Source of the DNA: Mayfieldus sp963772265
GTDB lineage: Bacteria; Actinomycetota; Thermoleophilia; Solirubrobacterales; 70-9
DNA length: 64,000 nucleotides
NCBI GenBank assembly: GCA_963772265.1
Contig: CAVYWS010000002.1
Coordinates: forward strand, 372,001-436,000
Direction of reading: 5' to 3'
The position numbers and the translations under genes are program-made. Shown piece after piece: positions 7,576 through 14,568 of the stretch. The first letter of the stretch is position 1, and every line of letters starts with the position of its first letter. The notes under the pieces were generated by a model, which made no database searches, was not told the origin of the DNA, and was given only the letters and a program-made list of their open reading frames with translations.

Positions 7576-8328
7576 CTATTCGCTGGGTCGCAGGGCGGAC
7601 GCCGCGAACCCGGCGAGCACCCCGACCAGCCCGCCGGCGATCCCGGCGAAGACGTTGGCCTGGTTCTCGAACACGGGCAGCAGCAGCAGCACCGCTGCGG
7701 CGACTCCCACGCCGACCAGGTCGAGGTCCTGGTCGATTGCGTCGCGGGCCTCCGAGTGGCGGATCGAGAACCAGGCTCCCAGGGCGCCGAGCGCGACGCC
7801 GTTGCCGCCAGAGGCAAAGAGAAGATCCGGCTCGGCGGCGTCGGCGGCAAGCATCCCCAGCGCCCCGCAGGCGATCAGCAGCAACAGCACGGGGATCGTG
7901 CCCAGGCGCCGCTCGAGGCCGGGTGCGAAGAGTACGAGCGCGACCGCGACGACGAACAGATAGCCGATGTCGGTGTAGACGAACGGGGCGCTCAGATAGC
8001 GCCACCAGTCCGAGCCGACCTCGCCCGCGATCGCACCGAGCTGGCCGAGCGTGTCGTCGGTCGCCCGCTGGACCAGGATCAGCGCCGCGGAGGCGGCGAT
8101 TGCGGCGATCGTCGCGTAGGGGCGAGTGGAGTCAAGGGCCCCGACCCGGCCGCGGCCGAGGCGCGGACGCCGCCGCCGCCGCGTCTTCGGCTCCAGCCCC
8201 TCGCCCTGGCGCTGCAGCTTCGGAGCTCGCTTGCGCAGCCGCGCCCCGCAGTAGGGGCACTCGGTGACATAGGGGCTGACCTCCGACCCGCAGCTCTTGC
8301 AGACGACGCTCAACTCCGGCGCGCTCAC
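7576..8328 (-). CDS. Zinc-ribbon rhomboid-like membrane protein, catalytic residues absent
   Basis: A 250-residue protein with an N-terminal zinc ribbon (C10, C13, C24, C27), a basic linker (TRRRRRPRLGRGR) and six hydrophobic segments in rhomboid arrangement. The nucleophile motif GxSG appears as GGNG (N176 in place of serine), and the final helix (NVFAGIAGGLVGVLAG) lacks the catalytic histidine normally found as HLGG. It is therefore probably a non-proteolytic rhomboid relative, perhaps binding or chaperoning membrane proteins. GLERRLGT matches the loop found in bacterial rhomboids. Confidence 0.75.
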   Translation of the reverse strand: MSAPELSVVCKSCGSEVSPYVTECPYCGARLRKRAPKLQRQGEGLEPKTRRRRRPRLGRGRVGALDSTRPYATIAAIAASAALILVQRATDDTLGQLGAIAGEVGSDWWRYLSAPFVYTDIGYLFVVAVALVLFAPGLERRLGTIPVLLLLIACGALGMLAADAAEPDLLFASGGNGVALGALGAWFSIRHSEARDAIDQDLDLVGVGVAAAVLLLLPVFENQANVFAGIAGGLVGVLAGFAASALRPSE

Positions 8329-8375
8329 GCACCGAGCATAGCCACCCTGCGCTCTGGCGCAATCGAGCGCCCCGC

Positions 8376-9497
8376 CTAGGGCCGGTCGGTCAAGGTCGCC
8401 TCGCAGAGCGCCCGCACCAGCGCCTTGACGTCGCCGTCGGCGTGCTCCAGCACCTCGAGCTGGCGATGCGCGCCGGTCCCGCCCCTGATCAGGACCTCGA
8501 TCCCCTCCAGCTCGGCCTCGCAGCCCATCTCCTGGGCATGCTCGCGCAGCTCCTCCAGCAGATGTTTGGCCATCTCGGCCGCGGGCCGCTGCTTGGCCCG
8601 CGGCAGGTCGACAAGATCGCCGTCGGTGCCCCGCAGGGCCGCGAGCACCTTGTTGTCGTCGAGCAGCTCGGTCGGCACCTCGACCAGGGCCTCGCGATCG
8701 TCGAACAGGGTCGAGTAGCGATGCACGAGCGAGACCACCATCGCCGCCAGTGCCACGGTGCTCTCCAGCCGCGTCTGCTGGTCGAAGACCCTGACCTCGA
8801 CGGTGCCCAGCCTCGGGTGGGGCCGCACGTCGAACCAGAGGTAGGTGTAGTCGGGAATGACACCGGCGTCGACCAGCAGCTGCACCCGCCCTGAGTAGAT
8901 CTCCCAGCTCCCGTAGTGGGGGGGAATCCCCACCCGCGGGAAGGCACGGAAGATCGGCGTTCGAGAGGACATCATGTCCGTCTTCTCCCCCCTCCAGAGG
9001 GGCGAGTTGGCCGACAGCGCGAGCAGCAGGGGCAGGTGCTTGCGGATCCCGTCGGCGACGTAGATCGCCTTGTTGGGCCCGGTGACGCCGACGTGCACGT
9101 GGGTGCCGAAGATCAGCTCCTGGCGGGCGATGTAGCCGAGCTCGGCCGCCAGCTCCTGGTAGCGCGGGCGCTCGACGATCAGCTGGTCCTCCCAGAGCGC
9201 CGATGGATGGGTGCCCGAGGCGGCGAGCAGCATCCCGTTTCGCTCGGCGACCCCGCGCACGATCTCGCGCAGCTCGCGCAGCTCGTCGCCGGCGTCGGCG
9301 ACCGTGGCGTGGGGCACCGTGGCGATCTCGAGAACCGACTGCATCAGTTCCGGCTTGACCCGCTCCTCGAAGTCCTCGCCGAGGTCGGCAAGGATCACCT
9401 CGATGCCCTGCGCGAGAAGCAGGGTGTCGGGATCGAGGAGCATCAGCTCCTCCTCGACGCCAACCGTGAACGGGGTGCCGCGAAAGCGGTGTTCCAT
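8376..9497 (-). CDS. YbdK family carboxylate-amine ligase
   Basis: A 373-residue glutamate-cysteine ligase family 2 (GCS2/YbdK) protein. Diagnostic stretches are TVGVEEELMLLDPDT at the N-terminus, EVILADLGEDF, GTHVHVGV, and RPHPRLGTVEVRVFDQQT. The family makes an amide bond between a carboxylate and an amine using ATP; weak gamma-glutamylcysteine synthesis is known for E. coli YbdK, but the true substrate differs between members. The start ATG 9497 has no strong ribosome site. The short gene at 9577 runs divergently. Confidence 0.85.
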   Translation of the reverse strand: MEHRFRGTPFTVGVEEELMLLDPDTLLLAQGIEVILADLGEDFEERVKPELMQSVLEIATVPHATVADAGDELRELREIVRGVAERNGMLLAASGTHPSALWEDQLIVERPRYQELAAELGYIARQELIFGTHVHVGVTGPNKAIYVADGIRKHLPLLLALSANSPLWRGEKTDMMSSRTPIFRAFPRVGIPPHYGSWEIYSGRVQLLVDAGVIPDYTYLWFDVRPHPRLGTVEVRVFDQQTRLESTVALAAMVVSLVHRYSTLFDDREALVEVPTELLDDNKVLAALRGTDGDLVDLPRAKQRPAAEMAKHLLEELREHAQEMGCEAELEGIEVLIRGGTGAHRQLEVLEHADGDVKALVRALCEATLTDRP

Positions 9498-9513
9498 GGG
9501 CGAGACCCGCGCC

Positions 9514-9519
9514 TATACT
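9514..9519 (+). promoter_or_regulatory. Candidate -10 element TATACT
   Basis: TATACT followed by GG lies 63 bases before a small open frame with a good ribosome site. Related AATACTGG motifs precede the genes at 23629 and 26749. No clear -35 is visible. Confidence 0.4.
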
Positions 9520-9576
9520 GGAAGGCCGGTCAGACGGCGCCCCGGGGAAGCGCCACGCCGAGGAGGACGACGCCTG

Positions 9577-9636
9577 ATGGAGATCATCGAACAGATCAAG
9601 GTAACGCTGCTCCCCAACGTGCGCCGCATCCCCTAG
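9577..9636 (+). CDS. Possible 19-residue peptide
   Basis: ATG 9577 is preceded by AGGAGG ten bases upstream and by a TATACT motif at 9514. The peptide (MEIIEQIKVTLLPNVRRIP) ends at TAG 9636, 34 bases before the nuclease gene. It could be a leader peptide or an independent small protein. Only the ribosome site and the promoter-like motif support it. Confidence 0.35.
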   Translation: MEIIEQIKVTLLPNVRRIP

Positions 9637-9670
9637 GGGAGAGCCGAGCGCCGGCGCTGCTTAGTCCCCA

Positions 9671-10195
9671 GTGCGAATAACCAGGGTTCGTGGCCTGCTC
9701 GGCAGCGCCCTTCTGTTCGCCGTGGTGGCGGCCTTCCTGCTTTCCGATCCGGGCGATGACCCGGGCGGTCCTGCCCGGCAAGCCGCGCCGGGCCCCGTCC
9801 CTGCCCTGGTCACCCGGGTGATCGACGGCGACACGGTCGAAGTGAGGATCGGCGGTCGCAGCGACGACGTTCGCTACATCGGCGTCGACACCCCGGAGAC
9901 GGTCAAGCCGGACACCCCGGTTCAGTGCTACGGCCAGCAGGCAAGCGCCTACAACCACCGCCTGGTCGAGGGCCGGGCGGTGCGGCTCGACTTCGACCGC
10001 GAGAGGCGCGACATCTACGGACGGCTGCTCGCCTACGTCCACCTTCGCGATGGTGCCTTCGTCAACGCCCGGCTGGTGCGGCTGGGCTACGCCCGGACGC
10101 TGACCATCCCTCCGAACGTCGCCCATGCCGGGCTCTTCCATCGCCTCGCACGGGCCGCGGGGCGGGCAGGACGCGGCCTCTGGGGCGCCTGCTGA
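9671..10195 (+). CDS. Membrane-anchored or secreted thermonuclease-like protein
   Basis: A 174-residue protein with an N-terminal hydrophobic segment (LLGSALLFAVVAAFLL) acting as signal or anchor, then a staphylococcal nuclease (SNase) domain. The calcium and catalytic pattern is visible: VIDGDTVEV, DVRYIGVDTPET, and DRERRDIYGRLLAYVHL. It probably cleaves DNA or RNA outside the membrane. The start is GTG 9671; there is no strong ribosome site, and it may be translated after the small open frame at 9577-9636. Confidence 0.85.
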   Translation: MRITRVRGLLGSALLFAVVAAFLLSDPGDDPGGPARQAAPGPVPALVTRVIDGDTVEVRIGGRSDDVRYIGVDTPETVKPDTPVQCYGQQASAYNHRLVEGRAVRLDFDRERRDIYGRLLAYVHLRDGAFVNARLVRLGYARTLTIPPNVAHAGLFHRLARAAGRAGRGLWGAC

Positions 10196-10310
10196 GGGGC
10201 GCTCCGGAACCCAAAGGCAGATGGGAAGCGGAAAAGCGCTCACGCCGCTCTGGTAGTTTGCGGGCGTTCCGCCGCCCGTTGGCAGGCGAGCGGGCCGACT
10301 CTAAACCGGG

Positions 10311-10559
10311 GTGAACACGATGCGGATGCGCCAGAGCATTTCTCAGTTCGAGGTCGCGTTCGAGCAGGAGACCGCGCTCGAACGGCGTCGCCGCGAGCAG
10401 CTGCGCCGCCGTGCCGCAAACCGTTCCCGGGCGCGGAGAATCGCCCGCGTAGAGCACAAGGGCAAGGTCCGCTTCAGCGTCCTTGCCCTTGCCCTCACGG
10501 CAACCGTGGTCACGGTCGTCGCGGTGATGTTCGAGACCCTCTCCTGGCTGATGGCGTGA
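10311..10559 (+). CDS. Small basic single-pass membrane protein
   Basis: About 80 residues: an Arg-rich amphipathic N-terminal half (ALERRRREQLRRRAANRSRARRIARVEH) and one C-terminal hydrophobic helix (FSVLALALTATVVTVVAVMF). No family is recognised. The start is GTG 10311 or ATG 10320. The gene ends directly at a strong hairpin and is convergent with csrA. A TAGTTT -10-like motif lies near 10254. Confidence 0.55.
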   Translation: MNTMRMRQSISQFEVAFEQETALERRRREQLRRRAANRSRARRIARVEHKGKVRFSVLALALTATVVTVVAVMFETLSWLMA

Positions 10560-10584
10560 TCGTCGCGGCGTGACGCCGCGACGA
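10560..10584. terminator. 11-bp perfect hairpin between convergent genes
   Basis: The arms TCGTCGCGGCG and CGCCGCGACGA pair perfectly around the loop TGA. The hairpin starts at the last base of the upstream stop codon and lies 12 bases from the end of csrA on the other strand. It has no U-tract but is well placed as a bidirectional terminator. Confidence 0.6.
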
Positions 10585-10595
10585 CCTCCACCGCC

Positions 10596-10814
10596 TCAGG
10601 TCCTGCTGCTGGACACCGCCTCCAACTCCCCCGTCCCGTTGGAGCCTGCGCCCTCCCCCTGGATCCGCAGATAGACCTCTTTGCGAAACACGGGAACCTC
10701 ATCCGGCGCCTCGATTCCGAGGCGGACCTTCTCTCCCGATACCGAGAGCACCGTGAGCTCGATCTCGTCCCCGATCATGATGCTCTGCCTGCTGCGACGC
10801 GTGAGTACGAGCAT
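10596..10814 (-). CDS. csrA: Carbon storage regulator CsrA
   Basis: A 72-residue RNA-binding translational regulator. The family start MLVLTRRSRQSIMIGDEI is clear, as are VRLGIEAPDEVPVFRKEVY (the second RNA-contact strand region with the VxR motif) and a short variable tail. ATG 10814 has GGGAGG seven bases upstream. CsrA dimers bind GGA motifs near ribosome sites; in Gram-positives the gene usually sits with fliW and flagellin genes, none of which is in this window. It is convergent with a small membrane protein gene. Confidence 0.93.
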   Translation of the reverse strand: MLVLTRRSRQSIMIGDEIELTVLSVSGEKVRLGIEAPDEVPVFRKEVYLRIQGEGAGSNGTGELEAVSSSRT

Positions 10815-10937
10815 TTGTTGCCTCCCGCAACTTGGAATCCGATACCCAATTCTTAGTATCGGTCGGATGAGCTTACCGATCAAGTCCCCGGTTCGCTGAA
10901 CCTGCCGAGGTGCGGGCGGCGGGATTCATCTGTCGTC

Positions 10938-10943
10938 TAGACT
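10938..10943 (+). promoter_or_regulatory. Candidate -10 element TAGACT
   Basis: TAGACT lies 11 bases before ATG 10955, so the transcript may be leaderless. The same TAGACTCGC string occurs at 61443 before the lysyl-oxidase-like gene. Confidence 0.4.
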
Positions 10944-10954
10944 CGCCGCCTTCG

Positions 10955-11536
10955 ATGCCCGCCAAGTCGCTGCGCTCTCAGCTCAACCAGATCCGTGCCT
11001 GGGTCCGCCAGGGCCGCACCGATGCATGGATCGCGCACCAGCTCGAGGTCAGCGCCTCCGAACTGCGCGACTTCCGGCGCCAACACGGGCTCTCTGCGGA
11101 GGACGAGGGGGGCGCCGAGGACCTCGACCTGCGGGACGAGATCGAGGCCGAGATCGAGGCGGCGACCGCGACCGACGAAGAGGACGAGGACGAGGTAGAG
11201 GAAGAAGGCGAGGACGAGGAAGAAGGCGAGGACGAAGAAGCCGACGAGGCGCCCGAGGACGAGGGGGACGAGGAGGAGTCGGAGGGCGGCGAGGCGGAGG
11301 GGCGCCCGCGCCGCCGGCGCCGGCGTGGACGCCGCGGCGGCCGCGGGCGTCGGACCCGCCGAGCCATCGAGGCCACCTTCGACCACGGCGAGAAGGACGG
11401 CTTCGGCCTCTGGCTCGATCCGGCGGTCCAGGACAACCCGAACTACTCAGAGCATTGGGCCGGCCACCGCGAGGTGACCGTGACGATCGAGCCCGAGCAG
11501 ATCGTCATCCGGCGCGCCGGTTCCAGCGACGACTGA
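10955..11536 (+). CDS. HTH-like protein with acidic and Arg-rich low-complexity blocks
   Basis: A 193-residue protein. Residues 1-45 form a helix-turn-helix-like unit (QIRAWVRQGRTDAWIAHQLE, then SASELRDFRRQHGL). Next come about 60 residues rich in Glu and Asp, a basic block of about 20 mostly Arg residues (RRRRRRGRRGGRGRRTRR), and a folded-looking C-terminus (EKDGFGLWLDPAVQDNPNYSEHWAGHREVTVTIEPEQIVIRR). The layout suggests a nucleic-acid-binding protein with disordered charged linkers. No function is known to me. The start ATG 10955 (MPAKSLRSQLN) directly follows a TAGACT motif. Confidence 0.65.
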   Translation: MPAKSLRSQLNQIRAWVRQGRTDAWIAHQLEVSASELRDFRRQHGLSAEDEGGAEDLDLRDEIEAEIEAATATDEEDEDEVEEEGEDEEEGEDEEADEAPEDEGDEEESEGGEAEGRPRRRRRRGRRGGRGRRTRRAIEATFDHGEKDGFGLWLDPAVQDNPNYSEHWAGHREVTVTIEPEQIVIRRAGSSDD

Positions 11537-11548
11537 GCCGAGCGTCGT

Positions 11549-11878
11549 CTAGTCGAAGACGACCTGGCGCCCGCCGGCGAAGTCGCGGGCGCCGCGCAGG
11601 TAGTGCCAGAAGGCGGCGTCGGCGAGCGATCCGGGGTCCAGGGCCACGTCGGCGCCGACCCGGGCTGCGATCTCCGCGCACCAATCGGTCCCCTGCGCGT
11701 AGAGCCGGGCCAGCTCAGCGGAGCCGAACGTAGGCCCGATGCGCCGCCTCAGCTCGTCGCGGATCGCGTCGACGACGCGCAGCGCCCGCCGGTAGGACCG
11801 CGGGTCGTCGCGAAGCCCCTCCAGCCGCCGCTGGCCTTCTTCCCACTGGAACAGCGCGTTCTCCAACGGGTAGTCCAC
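11549..11878 (-). CDS. Hypothetical protein
   Basis: About 109 residues and mostly helical: PLENALFQWEEGQRRLEG, RALRVVDAIRDELRRRIG, AELARLYAQGTDWCAEIA, and FWHYLRGARDFAGG. No transmembrane segment or catalytic motif is visible and I do not recognise the family. GTG 11878 is the likelier start; TTG 11905 would add nine residues. It is convergent with the HTH-like gene, 12 bases away, and downstream of a large membrane protein on the same strand. Confidence 0.6.
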   Translation of the reverse strand: MDYPLENALFQWEEGQRRLEGLRDDPRSYRRALRVVDAIRDELRRRIGPTFGSAELARLYAQGTDWCAEIAARVGADVALDPGSLADAAFWHYLRGARDFAGGRQVVFD

Positions 11879-11951
11879 TTCCGCGCAGGCTAGCGGCCCC
11901 GTCAACCAACCGATGATCGAGCCCTGTCAGCCGCGTGCCGGGCGCGAGCGG

Positions 11952-14117
11952 CTACTGCGGCAGATAGGTGGTCGCGACCGGCAGCGCCGCGCAGCCTCGG
12001 GGGTCGAGGCGCCGTTCGATCCTCCAGACCGTGACCCTCGCCTTTCCGGAGCCGTCGCGGTTTATCGGGCGCAGCGCCGGGTCGCTGCGAACCCAGTTCG
12101 CCTCGGGGGAGTAGATCGGCTCGCTCTGGTGGGCGAAGTTGAGGAACGGCCCGGTGACCAGGTAATCGAGGTCGGCGGCGTTGACCGCGCGGCGGAAGCC
12201 GGCGCAGGTGCGGATCGCGTTGAACGAACCGTGCGGGTCGGATGCGCCGAGGTATCGGACGTGGTTGGAGATGTCCTTGCCGTAGAAGCCGTAGCCGAGG
12301 AATCCGATCGTCGTCCCCGCCAGCCCGATCCGCGAGTCGCGCACCCCCGCCGCCCAGCGATAGGCGGTGTCCATGTGCTGGTCGGAGTCGAAGTCGTGCC
12401 AGCGGGAGCGCAGGTAGTCGCGCTGCACCGGGTAGCCGATCGCGACGACGCAGACCCCCAGCAGCGCGAAGCCCGCCCATGCCCTCCGTGCGTCGAGCAG
12501 GCCGCGATGGCGGGCGAAAAGAAGCGCCGCCGGGACCAGCACGGCGAGCAGCGCGACCAGCGCCCCGAAGGCGCGCTCGGGCTGGCGCAACACCGCGTCG
12601 GCGCGGTTCGTGATCACCAGGACGACCAGTAGCCCGGCAAGCAGCCCCCACCCGGCCCGGCGGCCCTCGAGGCCGCGGCCGAGCGGCAGCAGCGCCAGCC
12701 CGACCACCAGGGCGGGGATCGCGAAGCGGATGTTGATCGCGAAGGCGACGGGGGCGCCCTGTTCGCCGGCGGCGCTGAGCGGGGTGACCAGATAGGCGGC
12801 GAGCCCGAACAGCGCCGCGCCGCCGAGCAGGCGAAGCAGCGGCTTTCCGCGCAGCAGGATCGCCAGCACGGCGCCGCCGATCGCGGCGGCCAGGACCAGG
12901 GGCCAGAGATCGCCGAAGGCCTCGTGCAGCCCGGGGCGGAAGTAATGGCTCCAGACCGCGGTGTCCGTCACATAGTGGACGATCGGGAAGTCGGGGCGGG
13001 CGGTCTGCAGGCGTTCGGGCCCGGGCAGGGTCAGCGGGCCGAGGTGCTGGACCTGGGGCAGCGGATTGCCGACCGCGATCAGGTTGCGCAGATACCAGAA
13101 CGAGCCGCCCGCCAACAGCGGCAGGATCCAGGTCAGCCCCGCGCGCAGGCGGCTTCCGTCCGCCGCCAGGGCCACGGCGACCACGGTCAGAGCGGCGACC
13201 GTGGCGAGCACCGTGAGCTTGGTGCCGACGGCGAGGCCGGCCGCCAGACCGGCCATCGCCAGGGCGTTGGGCTCCATCCCCAACCCAACGTCGGTTGCTC
13301 GTTGCTCGTTGCTCGTCGCTCGGAATTGGGCCCGGCGCGCCGCCCATCCGGTGACCAGCAGCGCCACGGCCGAGAGCACCAGCGCCGCGGCGACGACGTC
13401 GTTTTTGCCCGAGCCCGGCTCGCGGAAGATCAGGGTGTGGGCCTCCATCACCAGCGCCACCGCGGTCAGGCAGTGGGGCCCTCTGCCCCAGGGGCGGCCG
13501 ATGCACCAGGCGGCGAGCAGGGTCAGCCCGAGCCAGCCGAGGTTGAGGAACAGCGAAAGGGTGTCGCGATCCCAGATCAGCATCCCGGCGGCGTGGATCA
13601 GCTCCGAGTTCTGCGGATAGAACCAGTTCAGGAACACCGTGTCGGTGTGGTGAAAACCGGTCACCGAGCCGCTCTGGGCGATGTCGGCGGCGTAGGGCAG
13701 GTGGTACCAGAGCGAGTCGAAGTTGTTGACGCCGTTGTTGAGCGCCACCTTGGTCTGCAGCCCCCAGTGGGCGAACAGAAGCGCGGCGACGCCGACCGCG
13801 ACCAGCAGCGCCAGCGGCTCGACCGCGGGGGCCGGCGGCCGCCCGCCGCCGCTGCCGCGATCCACCGCCACCGCGGCAAGCCCGACGGCGACGCAGGCCG
13901 CCAGCAGCGATCCCTCCCCCAGCAGCCCGACCAGGCCGAGCAGCTCGCCGACCCAGACCAGCAGCGAGATCCCAAGGATCGCCTCGGCGAGCCGGGCCGG
14001 AGCCCCCTCCCAGGCGGGCAGCAGGCGCGCCCGCAGCCTCGTCGCCGCGTAGGCGAGCGATCCGAGGACGAGCGCGAGCTCGAATGCGCCGGCGACGTAG
14101 CCGCCGGCGCTCACCAT
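11952..14117 (-). CDS. Large polytopic membrane protein, GT-C glycosyltransferase-like
   Basis: A 721-residue protein with many hydrophobic helices. The motif NNFDSLWYHLPYAADIAQSG, followed by YPQNSELIHA, resembles the first extracytoplasmic loop of GT-C glycosyltransferases (ArnT/PMT type, acidic residue plus aromatic/His). A soluble C-terminal part (GYGFYGKDISNHVRYLG) follows. It may transfer sugar from a polyprenyl carrier; this is inference from topology and one motif. Residues encoded near 13294-13321 are a simple heptamer repeat giving SNEQRATS-like sequence in a loop. It is upstream of no obvious partner glycosyltransferase. Confidence 0.65.
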   Translation of the reverse strand: MVSAGGYVAGAFELALVLGSLAYAATRLRARLLPAWEGAPARLAEAILGISLLVWVGELLGLVGLLGEGSLLAACVAVGLAAVAVDRGSGGGRPPAPAVEPLALLVAVGVAALLFAHWGLQTKVALNNGVNNFDSLWYHLPYAADIAQSGSVTGFHHTDTVFLNWFYPQNSELIHAAGMLIWDRDTLSLFLNLGWLGLTLLAAWCIGRPWGRGPHCLTAVALVMEAHTLIFREPGSGKNDVVAAALVLSAVALLVTGWAARRAQFRATSNEQRATDVGLGMEPNALAMAGLAAGLAVGTKLTVLATVAALTVVAVALAADGSRLRAGLTWILPLLAGGSFWYLRNLIAVGNPLPQVQHLGPLTLPGPERLQTARPDFPIVHYVTDTAVWSHYFRPGLHEAFGDLWPLVLAAAIGGAVLAILLRGKPLLRLLGGAALFGLAAYLVTPLSAAGEQGAPVAFAINIRFAIPALVVGLALLPLGRGLEGRRAGWGLLAGLLVVLVITNRADAVLRQPERAFGALVALLAVLVPAALLFARHRGLLDARRAWAGFALLGVCVVAIGYPVQRDYLRSRWHDFDSDQHMDTAYRWAAGVRDSRIGLAGTTIGFLGYGFYGKDISNHVRYLGASDPHGSFNAIRTCAGFRRAVNAADLDYLVTGPFLNFAHQSEPIYSPEANWVRSDPALRPINRDGSGKARVTVWRIERRLDPRGCAALPVATTYLPQ
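13294..13321. repeat. Four tandem 7-bp units (GTTGCTC) inside a coding region
   Basis: Three copies of GTTGCTC and one GTCGCTC run head to tail. They encode part of a polar loop (ATSNEQRATD) in the large membrane protein. Local GC is lower than in the surroundings. Slippage could change the frame, since the unit is not a multiple of three. Confidence 0.8.
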
Positions 14118-14130
14118 CTGCGCCTCCCGG

Positions 14131-14496
14131 CTAGCGGTTCAGGCCGTGGACGACGTAGGGGCGCTCGCCGGCCTGGATCAACCCCTGGCGCCGCGCCTCG
14201 CGCTCGAGCACCGCGGGGTCGTCGGTCGACTGGACCCGATCGTGAAGCCTGCGGTTCTCGACCACCAGCTTGTGCAGGTTCGCCTTCGCCGCGGTCGAGC
14301 TGCGATAGGTGTGGACGAACCCCAGCAGCGGGTTCAGGTAGGAGAGCAGGACGGCGGCCAGCAGGATCGTCAGCGCGACCCGCCCCAGCCGGTCCCAGTT
14401 GACCCGGCTCCCGCCCCGCCTCGCCGCCGGCCGGCGCCGCGCGGCGGGACGGCGCCTCGGCGCGACACGGGTCGGGGCATGGGCGCGTGCCGACAT
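14131..14496 (-). CDS. FtsB/DivIC-like septum formation initiator
   Basis: A 121-residue bitopic protein: an Arg/Pro/Ala-rich cytoplasmic N-terminus (about 38 residues), one membrane helix (VALTILLAAVLLSYLNPLL), a short coiled coil (STAAKANLHKLVVENRRLHDRV) and a conserved C-terminus (EREARRQGLIQAGERPYVV). This is the DivIC/FtsB layout of the division complex with FtsL and FtsQ. Position directly downstream of eno is the standard actinobacterial arrangement and supports the call. Confidence 0.88.
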   Translation of the reverse strand: MSARAHAPTRVAPRRRPAARRRPAARRGGSRVNWDRLGRVALTILLAAVLLSYLNPLLGFVHTYRSSTAAKANLHKLVVENRRLHDRVQSTDDPAVLEREARRQGLIQAGERPYVVHGLNR

Positions 14497-14568
14497 GGCG
14501 GTCCCTTCCCCCCGCCGGCTCGCATCCCTGCCCGAGCCAGACGCATGAACGAGCGCCTGCAGGCGCGG

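Noticed and set aside
13294..13321. CRISPR-like repeat
   Set aside because: Units are 7 bp with no spacers and no cas genes nearby, so it is only a simple tandem repeat.
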